NCBI GenBank assembly: GCA_002329395.1
Contig: DCTQ01000067.1
Location: 1-11,007 of the forward strand
Direction: 5' to 3'
DNA: 11,007 nucleotides
Origin: Candidatus Avelusimicrobium alvi
GTDB taxonomy: Bacteria; Elusimicrobiota; Elusimicrobia; Elusimicrobiales; Elusimicrobiaceae
Below are positions 6,836 to 11,007 of this stretch, piece by piece. Made by a program: the position numbers and the translations under genes. Every line of letters begins with the position of its first letter. Within the stretch, counting starts at the first letter, position 1. Under the pieces are notes generated by a model, which ran no database searches, was not told the origin of the DNA, and was given only the letters and a program-made list of their open reading frames with translations.

Positions 6836-8651
6836 TTTTTCCATCGTGGCGCATATTGACCACGGCAAAACCACCCTTTCCGACCGTATCCTGGAAGACA
6901 CCGGCACCGTACCCCACCGCAAAATGCAGGCCCAGCTTTTAGACGGGATGGACCTGGAACGCGAGCGCGGCATTACCATTAAAGCCAAGGCCGTGCGCAT
7001 CCAGTACAAAGATTATATTTTAAACCTGATTGACACCCCCGGCCACGTGGATTTTTCCTACGAAGTGGCCCGCTCGCTGCGTGCGTGCGAAGGGGTGCTC
7101 CTCCTGGTGGACGCTTCGCAGGGCGTGGAAGCGCAGACCGTCGCCCACGCGCATCTGGCGCAGAGCCTGGGGCTTAAAATTATTCCCGTCATGAACAAGG
7201 TGGATCTTTCCCAGTCGGACGCGGACGCTTCCGAAGAACAGCTGTGGGACATTTTAAAAGACCCGCTGGAAGCCGAGCGCGTCAGCGCGAAAACCGGCAT
7301 GGGCATTGAACATCTGCTGGACCGTATTATTACCGACGTTCCCCCGCCGCAGGGCGACCCGAACGCCCCCCTGCGCGCGTTGATTTTTGACTCGTATTAC
7401 GACCCGTTCCGCGGCGTGATTATGTACATCCGCATTGTGGACGGATGTGTAAAACCCGGCCAGACCATTCAGTTTATGTCGTCGGGCTCCACGTACAAAA
7501 CCGAAGAAATCGGATTTATGACCCCCAAACAGCTCCATAAGGCGCAGTCGCTTTCCGCCGGCGAAGTGGGCTATCTGGTGGCCGGCATTAAAGACATCCA
7601 CCAGGTAAAAGTGGGCGACACCGTTACCCTGGCCGAACGCCCCGCCAAAGAAGCGCTGCCGGGTTACGAAGACGCCAAACCCGTCGTATTCGCCAGCATT
7701 TTCCCGGTGGAAACGACCGATTTCCCGCTGCTTAGAAAAGCGCTTGAAAAACTCAATTTGTCGGATTCGTCTTTCCACTACCAGAGCGAAACCTCCAAAG
7801 CCCTGGGCTTTGGCTTCCGCCTGGGGTTTATGGGAATCCTGCACATTGAAATTGTGAAAGAACGCCTGGAACGCGAGTTTAATCTTTCCCTCATCGCCAC
7901 CAGCCCCAACGTGGTGTATCACGTTAAATTTACGCCGCGCAAGTCCCACTCGCAGGAGCTGGCCGCACTGCCCGAAGCGCCGGACGACCCGGGGTATAAG
8001 ATTATTGATAACCCGGCCAACTTCCCGCCGCACGGCGATATTATTGACATTAAAGAGCCCGTCATTCACATCACCATCGTTACCCCGGTGGAATTTATGG
8101 ACGGCGTGATGACGCTGTTAAAAGACAAACGCGGCGTATTTATGAATATGGACCATTTGTCCAACCAGCGCGTGATTATCAAGTACGAAATGCCGATGGG
8201 CGAAATGGTGATTGATTTCTACAACAAATTAAAATCCGTCTCCAAGGGATATGCGTCCTTTGACTACGAAGTGGCGGGGTTTAGAAGCTCCGACGTGGTG
8301 CTGATGGAAATCCTGCTGCACGGAACGCCCGTGGACGCGCTGTCCGTCGTCGTACACAAAGAAAAAGCCCAAACCATGGGGCGCGCGCTGTGCGCCAAGC
8401 TCAAAGAATTAATCGGGAGGCAGCAGTTTGAGGTGGCCGTACAGGCCGCCATCAACGGCAAAGTGATTGCGCGCGAGACCATCCCGGCGTTTCGCAAAGA
8501 CGTTATCGCCAAATGCTACGGCGGCGATATCACACGCAAACGCAAACTGCTTGAAAAACAGAAAGAAGGTAAAAAACGCATGAAGTCCATCGGCAGCCTG
8601 AACATTCCGCAGGAAGCCTTTGTGGCCATGCTGAAAATTGACGAAGAATGA
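6822..8651 (+). CDS. lepA: Elongation factor 4 (LepA), ribosome-associated GTPase
   Basis: The 609-residue protein matches LepA (E. coli 599). GTPase motifs: AHIDHGKT (10-17), MDLERERGITIK (43-54), DTPGHVDF (71-78), NKVD (125-128) and SAKTG (155-159). The LepA-specific C-terminal end is complete, with KAQTMGRALCAKLKELIGR, CYGGDITRKRKLLEKQKEGKKRMK and a final PQEAFVAMLKI. This separates it from EF-G and other GTPases. LepA acts on ribosomes and is linked to back-translocation or 30S assembly; its exact role is debated. The ATG at 6822 fits the family start (KIRNFSIVAHIDHGK); a TTG at 6804 would add six residues and has no better Shine-Dalgarno. It is last in the operon, overlapping ptsI by 14 nt, and is followed by terminator hairpins. 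Confidence 0.96.
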   Translation: MKIRNFSIVAHIDHGKTTLSDRILEDTGTVPHRKMQAQLLDGMDLERERGITIKAKAVRIQYKDYILNLIDTPGHVDFSYEVARSLRACEGVLLLVDASQGVEAQTVAHAHLAQSLGLKIIPVMNKVDLSQSDADASEEQLWDILKDPLEAERVSAKTGMGIEHLLDRIITDVPPPQGDPNAPLRALIFDSYYDPFRGVIMYIRIVDGCVKPGQTIQFMSSGSTYKTEEIGFMTPKQLHKAQSLSAGEVGYLVAGIKDIHQVKVGDTVTLAERPAKEALPGYEDAKPVVFASIFPVETTDFPLLRKALEKLNLSDSSFHYQSETSKALGFGFRLGFMGILHIEIVKERLEREFNLSLIATSPNVVYHVKFTPRKSHSQELAALPEAPDDPGYKIIDNPANFPPHGDIIDIKEPVIHITIVTPVEFMDGVMTLLKDKRGVFMNMDHLSNQRVIIKYEMPMGEMVIDFYNKLKSVSKGYASFDYEVAGFRSSDVVLMEILLHGTPVDALSVVVHKEKAQTMGRALCAKLKELIGRQQFEVAVQAAINGKVIARETIPAFRKDVIAKCYGGDITRKRKLLEKQKEGKKRMKSIGSLNIPQEAFVAMLKIDEE

Positions 8652-8663
8652 CCCTCCGGGTCA
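8649..8663 (+). repeat. Short perfect hairpin over the lepA stop codon
   Basis: TGACCC (8649-8654), a 3-nt loop TCC, then GGGTCA (8658-8663) form a perfect 6-bp stem that begins with the lepA TGA. It is not followed by a T-run, so it is not a terminator by itself. It lies at the entrance of the first copy of the tandem element. Confidence 0.6.
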
Positions 8664-8711
8664 TGGCGTTCTGCCTCGGACAGGGTGGCGCAATAAATGC
8701 AACTTTCTGCA

Positions 8712-8743
8712 CGAGGGAACTTTTTTCTTCCCTCGCGTTTTTT
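8712..8743 (+). terminator. T-tailed hairpin, copy 1 (first hairpin)
   Basis: The stem CGAGGGAA (8712-8719) pairs with TTCCCTCG (8728-8735) around an 8-nt T-rich loop and is followed by CG and six Ts. It has the form of an intrinsic terminator, about 60 nt after lepA ends, with the T-run displaced by two bases. Confidence 0.6.
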
Positions 8744-8784
8744 AGGCCTCGCCGCCCTTCTTGTCCGCGCCAATTTGATTATTT

Positions 8785-8817
8785 GAGCGACACCGCTTTT
8801 GTGAGTGTCGCTCTTTT
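8785..8817 (+). terminator. Intrinsic terminator after lepA, copy 1 (second hairpin)
   Basis: A perfect 9-bp stem GAGCGACAC (8785-8793) and GTGTCGCTC (8805-8813) with an 11-nt loop is followed directly by TTTTCTT. This is a strong rho-independent terminator in the plus direction, fitting the end of the hpf-lepA operon. On the minus strand no T-run follows the stem, so it would be a poor terminator for the convergent pilin gene. Confidence 0.8.
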
Positions 8818-8836
8818 CTTAGAAAAGGCCACCGCT

Positions 8837-8998
8837 TCCGGGTCATGGCGTTCTGCCTCGGACAGGGTGGCGCAATAAATGCAACTTTCTGCACGAGGGA
8901 ACATTTTTCTTCCCTCGCGTTTTTAAGGCCTTGCCCCCTTCTTGTCCGCGCCAATTTAATTACTTGAGCGACACCGCTTTTGAGAGTGTCGCTCTTTT
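8837..8998. repeat. Tandem element, copy 2
   Basis: Second copy of the 8655-8817 unit, separated from it by 19 nt. Changes against copy 1 sit in the two hairpin loops, beside the first T-run and in the linkers. In this copy the spacer adds an outer stem: GCCACC (8828-8833) pairs with GGTGGC (8866-8871), enclosing TCCG/CGGA (8837-8840, 8859-8862) and GGC/GCC (8847-8849, 8855-8857), so a longer nested fold is possible that copy 1 cannot form. It ends four bases before the pilin stop codon. Confidence 0.9.
8894..8924 (+). terminator. T-tailed hairpin, copy 2 (first hairpin)
   Basis: Stem CGAGGGAA (8894-8901) and TTCCCTCG (8910-8917), loop CATTTTTC, followed by CG and five Ts. Same structure as at 8712 with one loop change and a shorter T-run. 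Confidence 0.55.
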
Positions 8999-8999
8999 T
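8966..8999 (+). terminator. Intrinsic terminator, copy 2 (second hairpin)
   Basis: The 9-bp stem GAGCGACAC (8966-8974) and GTGTCGCTC (8986-8994) is followed by five Ts. It is a second full-strength terminator only 181 bp after the first. It lies just past the pilin stop, so it may also fold at the 3' end of the pilin mRNA, but no T-run follows it in that direction. Confidence 0.75.
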
Positions 9000-9001
9000 A
9001 A

Positions 9002-9478
9002 TTAATTAAAATTGAATGTTTTACACACCTCTGCGCACTTGGGGTGCGAGCCCGTACATTCTATCTCGCCGGGCTTGGTGGAGTTATCCAGCCACACTTT
9101 AAACAAACATCCGTTTACCGCACCGCTGGAACAGCTGGAACCAATTCCGCCAAATATCACCCAGCCGGATGCGGATGTAGGACTGGAAAGATTATCAATA
9201 CAGGTGCCGTTGTTATAATCCTCCTGTCCGACGCTCGTGTTGGAACGTTTATCCCCTTTGGGAACGGAAATATCCAAATCGCTCAAGTTATCCGTATACG
9301 TTCCATTGGCCATAAAATACGCTTCCTGCGCGTCTTTAATACTTTTTAAAAGCGGCCACAAACCGCTCATGCGGCTTTTCATCACCGCTTTTTCGTACTG
9401 CGGCAAAGCCACCGCCGCCAAAATACCGATAATAAGCACAACTACCAGCAGTTCTATCAAAGTAAAACCTTTTTTCAT
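9002..9478 (-). CDS. Type IV pilin-like / pseudopilin protein
   Basis: The 158-residue protein begins MKKG|FTLIELLVVVLIIGILAAVALPQY: a four-residue leader, the prepilin peptidase site after Gly4, Phe as mature residue 1, the conserved Glu at mature position 5 (E9), and one long hydrophobic helix. It would be cleaved and methylated by PilD and assembled into a pilus or a type II secretion pseudopilus. The C-terminal part (from about residue 60) has six cysteines (93, 116, 124, 141, 148, 152), so up to three disulfides. No pilus assembly genes are nearby; it stands alone, convergent to lepA. AAGGAG at 9485-9490 (minus) sets the start. The region EKAVMKSRMSGLWPLLKSIKDAQEAY resembles the many single pilin genes of Elusimicrobiota, from memory and not from a search. 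Confidence 0.9.
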   Translation of the reverse strand: MKKGFTLIELLVVVLIIGILAAVALPQYEKAVMKSRMSGLWPLLKSIKDAQEAYFMANGTYTDNLSDLDISVPKGDKRSNTSVGQEDYNNGTCIDNLSSPTSASGWVIFGGIGSSCSSGAVNGCLFKVWLDNSTKPGEIECTGSHPKCAEVCKTFNFN

Positions 9479-9484
9479 AAAAAA

Positions 9485-9514
9485 CTCCTTAGCAAGCTGA
9501 TTTAAAGGCTTGCT
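9485..9514 (-). promoter_or_regulatory. Hairpin abutting the pilin Shine-Dalgarno
   Basis: On the minus strand AGCAAGC (9514-9508) and GCTTGCT (9497-9491) form a perfect 7-bp stem with a 10-nt A/T-rich loop. The Shine-Dalgarno AAGGAG (9490-9485) begins at the very next base, six bases before ATG. If transcription starts near 9511-9514, the hairpin is at or next to the 5' end of the mRNA, where such stems often protect mRNA from decay. Confidence 0.6.
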
Positions 9515-9517
9515 GTT

Positions 9518-9546
9518 AATTTAGCAGTTCTGAACCCGAAACGCAA
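9518..9546 (-). promoter_or_regulatory. Possible extended -10 promoter of the pilin gene
   Basis: On the minus strand TTGCGT (9546-9541) and TAAATT (9523-9518) are spaced by 17 bp, and TGC directly precedes the -10 box as an extended -10. The hexamers match consensus at three and four positions, so the TG extension carries much of the call. The predicted start is near 9511. Confidence 0.4.
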
Positions 9547-9564
9547 TACCAGAACCAGTGTATC

Positions 9565-9576
9565 AAAAAAAAAAAA
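9565..9576. repeat. Homopolymer tract of 12 A (T on the pilin strand)
   Basis: Twelve consecutive As lie about 19 bp upstream of the proposed pilin -35 box. Runs this long are rare in this sequence outside coding regions and can slip during replication; A/T tracts at this distance can also act like UP elements. Confidence 0.85.
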
Positions 9577-9614
9577 CAATACAACCCCGGCGGGCAAGGC
9601 CGCACAAACAACCG

Positions 9615-9651
9615 GCTTGCTTCCGCCGCTTTGCGCGCGGCGGGAGCAAGC
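9615..9651. repeat. 15-bp stem palindrome upstream of folD
   Basis: Bases 9615-9629 pair with 9637-9651 (14 Watson-Crick pairs and one G-T wobble) around a 7-nt loop. The outer seven pairs are GCTTGCT/AGCAAGC, the same heptamer pair as the pilin leader hairpin. No T-run follows in the plus direction; in the minus direction the flank is only partly T-rich, so it is not a clear terminator. It lies just upstream of the folD -10 box. Confidence 0.75.
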
Positions 9652-9662
9652 GCCATTAATTT

Positions 9663-9670
9663 GCTAAAAT
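9663..9670 (+). promoter_or_regulatory. Possible extended -10 promoter of folD
   Basis: TGC at 9662-9664 followed by TAAAAT (9665-9670) is a good extended -10 box. No recognisable -35 lies 16-18 bp upstream; that position falls inside the palindrome at 9615-9651. Transcription would start around 9677, at or within a base or two of the ATG at 9678. Confidence 0.45.
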
Positions 9671-9677
9671 AGTACAT

Positions 9678-10550
9678 ATGATTTTAGAAGGACGCACCCT
9701 GGCCGCACAAATCCGCGAACCCCTGCACCAAAGGGCGGACGCCGTTTGCCAAAAATTGGGCCGCCCCATTAAGCTGTGCGCCATCGGCTCCACGGAGGAT
9801 TACGGTGCGTACGTATATTTAAAAAAAGAAGTGGAAGCCGCCGAAAAACTGGGTGTGCAAACCCGGGTGTTTGAAGTGGACAACCAAACCCCGGCGCAGG
9901 AGTTTCTCTCGCTGGTGGAAAAACTGTCGGACGATCCGTCCGTAGACGCCATTTTAATCCCGCGCCCGCTGCCCGCGCATTTGGCCGCCACCCACTTTGC
10001 CGATTTACTGGCCCCGCAAAAAGATATTGACGGTATGTCCAACATCAACACGGGCCATCTGTTTTTGTGTAAAACCTGGGCGGAAATCCAGGCGCTGAAA
10101 GGATTTGTGTCCTGCACGGCTATGGCCGTCATCCGGCTACTGGAATACCACCGCGTGCAGCTGGAAGGCGCGGAAGCCGCCGTCATCGGCCGCTCCAGCA
10201 CGGTGGGCCGTCCGCTGGCGCATTTGCTGACCTGCAAAAACGCCACCGTAAAAATCTGCCATACCAAAACCGATTTGCCGCGTGCCGTCAAAGAGGCCGA
10301 CATTATTTGCACCGCCGCCGGAAAACCCGGCCTGCTGGACGCCTCCTGGCTGCGCCCCGGCGCGACGGTAGCGGATATTTCCACCAACTGGAACAACAAC
10401 CGCCTGTGCGGCGACGCGGACCCCGAAGCGCTTGAAAAACGCGGGGTATCCTACTCCCCCGTGCCCGGCGGAGTGGGCCCGGTAACGCTTGCAGTTCTGC
10501 TTGAAAACATTATACTATCTGGTGAAAGGGAAATTAAGGAGACCAAATGA
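9678..10550 (+). CDS. folD: FolD-family methylenetetrahydrofolate dehydrogenase/cyclohydrolase, divergent
   Basis: FolD interconverts 5,10-methylene-, methenyl- and 10-formyl-tetrahydrofolate in the cytoplasm using NADP. The 290 residues fit the family. Clear matches: start MILEGRTLAAQIR, Tyr45 and catalytic Lys49 in YVYLKKE, KDIDGM (115-120) with the folate-binding Asp118, the Rossmann loop GRSSTVGRP (171-179) and PVPGGVGPVT (261-270). Several normally invariant positions differ: the VQLPLP motif reads IPRPLP (94-99), so the catalytic Gln is Pro95; PCTPxG reads SCTAMA (145-150); the usual DVGIN reads DISTN (233-237). The fold is secure, but activity, especially the cyclohydrolase step, is less certain. 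There is no Shine-Dalgarno before the ATG. It overlaps the lipoprotein gene by ATGA. Confidence 0.88.
   Translation: MILEGRTLAAQIREPLHQRADAVCQKLGRPIKLCAIGSTEDYGAYVYLKKEVEAAEKLGVQTRVFEVDNQTPAQEFLSLVEKLSDDPSVDAILIPRPLPAHLAATHFADLLAPQKDIDGMSNINTGHLFLCKTWAEIQALKGFVSCTAMAVIRLLEYHRVQLEGAEAAVIGRSSTVGRPLAHLLTCKNATVKICHTKTDLPRAVKEADIICTAAGKPGLLDASWLRPGATVADISTNWNNNRLCGDADPEALEKRGVSYSPVPGGVGPVTLAVLLENIILSGEREIKETK
10489..10516 (+). promoter_or_regulatory. Weak candidate promoter inside folD for the lipoprotein gene
   Basis: TATACT (10511-10516), five of six -10 matches, lies 16 bp after TTGCAG (10489-10494), a poor -35. Transcription would begin near 10523, about 24 nt before the lipoprotein ATG. It overlaps folD coding sequence, so the match may be chance. 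Confidence 0.3.
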
Positions 10551-10972
10551 AAACACTCTCTAAACTCTTAGTATTCTTGTTATGCGCCGGCGTGCTTGCC
10601 GCCTGCAACACGAACGAAAAGAAAAAAGAAAAATACAACCGCAAAATCTACCTGACGGAAGAAGATTATATGGAAGACCTTTCCAAAGACGCGGTAAAAG
10701 AACGGCGCGAAACGCCGCCCAATGTGGAATCCGAATATATTTTTAACGTCGGGCCCGAAGAAGAAAAAACCATTTATTTCTTTGACGAACGCCAACAGCC
10801 CAAAGTACCCGGCCAGCCCAGCGACTCCGATTATAAAAAGGAAAAACGGCTGTGGACCAAACCCAAACGCTACACGCCCGAAGAATACTACGGCATGCAG
10901 GGCGGCGCGGACGCGGGCGGGACGGAAGACACCTCTTCTTCCGAAACCGCTTACTCCGGTTACGACTATTAA
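10547..10972 (+). CDS. Small hypothetical lipoprotein
   Basis: I do not recognise the family. The 141-residue protein has a lipoprotein signal peptide: Lys2 and Lys6, a hydrophobic core (7-16) and the lipobox LAAC with lipidated Cys20. Asn follows the cysteine, not the Asp that retains lipoproteins in the inner membrane of E. coli-type cells, so outer-membrane sorting is plausible. The mature part is polar and charged: a lysine-rich start (KKKEKYNRK), then acidic stretches, many tyrosines, prolines in the middle and a Gly/Ser/Thr tail ending SGYDY. No catalytic motif is visible and much may be unstructured. AAGGAG at 10536-10541 sets the start; ATG overlaps the folD stop. No terminator is visible in the 35 bases after the stop. 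Confidence 0.82.
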   Translation: MKTLSKLLVFLLCAGVLAACNTNEKKKEKYNRKIYLTEEDYMEDLSKDAVKERRETPPNVESEYIFNVGPEEEKTIYFFDERQQPKVPGQPSDSDYKKEKRLWTKPKRYTPEEYYGMQGGADAGGTEDTSSSETAYSGYDY

Positions 10973-11007
10973 TTATTCGCCTTATAAATAAACATCCCCC
11001 GGCGTAG

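Larger units (their letters stand above)
8655..8817. repeat. Tandem element, copy 1
   Basis: This 163-bp unit recurs at 8837-8998. By hand alignment the copies differ by six substitutions and one 1-bp indel, about 96% identical, and the first 66 bp are identical. Each copy runs in the same order: a small nested hairpin, a linker with GCAATAAATGCAAC, an 8-bp stem hairpin with a T tail, a pyrimidine-rich linker, and a 9-bp stem hairpin with a T tail. None of the changes falls in the 8-bp or 9-bp stems. Short reading frames cross it on both strands, but the indel breaks frame between copies, so I do not call it coding. Together with copy 2 it fills the whole gene-free stretch 8652-9001. Confidence 0.9.

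Noticed and set aside
7254..8069. Minus-strand open frame of 271 codons, Phe/Gly/Val rich
   Set aside because: It is antisense to lepA, and its composition is what reversed coding sequence gives.
8648..8878. Plus-strand open frame of 76 codons after lepA
   Set aside because: It runs through two terminator hairpins and the repeat, has no Shine-Dalgarno, and differs from what copy 2 would encode.
8516..8954. Two minus-strand frames starting MARTRR in the repeat region
   Set aside because: They start at the same place in each repeat copy, but a 1-bp indel puts the rest in different frames, and hairpins fill the region. Not supported as genes.
8655..8998. CRISPR array
   Set aside because: Only two long units, 163 bp each, with a 19-bp spacer; the layout does not fit CRISPR repeats and no cas genes are present.
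9012..9500. Plus-strand open frames over the pilin gene
   Set aside because: They are antisense to the pilin, which has a canonical prepilin N-terminus and a strong Shine-Dalgarno.

Overview
The window looks like chromosomal DNA of a diderm, fermentative bacterium, roughly 55% G+C by eye. The most likely source is a gut member of the Elusimicrobiota. This is inferred from the pilin, whose N-terminal half resembles the many scattered type IV pilin-like proteins of that phylum, and from HprK combined with a complete mannose-family PTS in an organism that also makes a lipobox lipoprotein. No marker gene here proves the phylum.

Region 1 (1-129): a GC-rich edge that may be the tail of an upstream gene, then a near-consensus sigma-70 promoter (TTGACA, 17-bp spacer, TTTAAT) and a strong Shine-Dalgarno.

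Region 2 (130-8651): ten tightly packed plus-strand genes that look like one operon: hpf, hprK, rapZ, PTS IIA, IIB, IIC, IID, HPr, ptsI, lepA. Gaps are 17 bases or fewer and several genes overlap. The PTS is complete: phosphate can pass from PEP to EI (H191), HPr (H15), IIA (H9), IIB (H14) and then to sugar entering through IIC/IID. HPr also keeps Ser46, the target of HprK, so sugar uptake and energy-state control are encoded together. Two ribosome factors, long-form HPF and LepA/EF4, bracket the sugar genes.

Region 3 (8652-9001): a gene-free stretch filled by two tandem copies of a ~163-bp element. Each copy holds two T-tailed hairpins. The last hairpin of each is an excellent intrinsic terminator for the operon.

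Region 4 (9002-9677): a minus-strand type IV pilin-like gene with six cysteines, and its upstream region. That region holds a possible extended -10 promoter, a hairpin next to the Shine-Dalgarno, a 12-A tract, and a 15-bp stem palindrome shared with the divergent folD side.

Region 5 (9678-11007): a divergent FolD-family protein with several changed active-site positions, apparently lacking a Shine-Dalgarno, overlapping by ATGA with a small Tyr- and charge-rich lipoprotein gene.

I see no CRISPR array, transposase, rRNA or tRNA. The most interesting items are the duplicated hairpin element, the altered FolD active site, and the pilin/folD intergenic region. None of these proves a new system.
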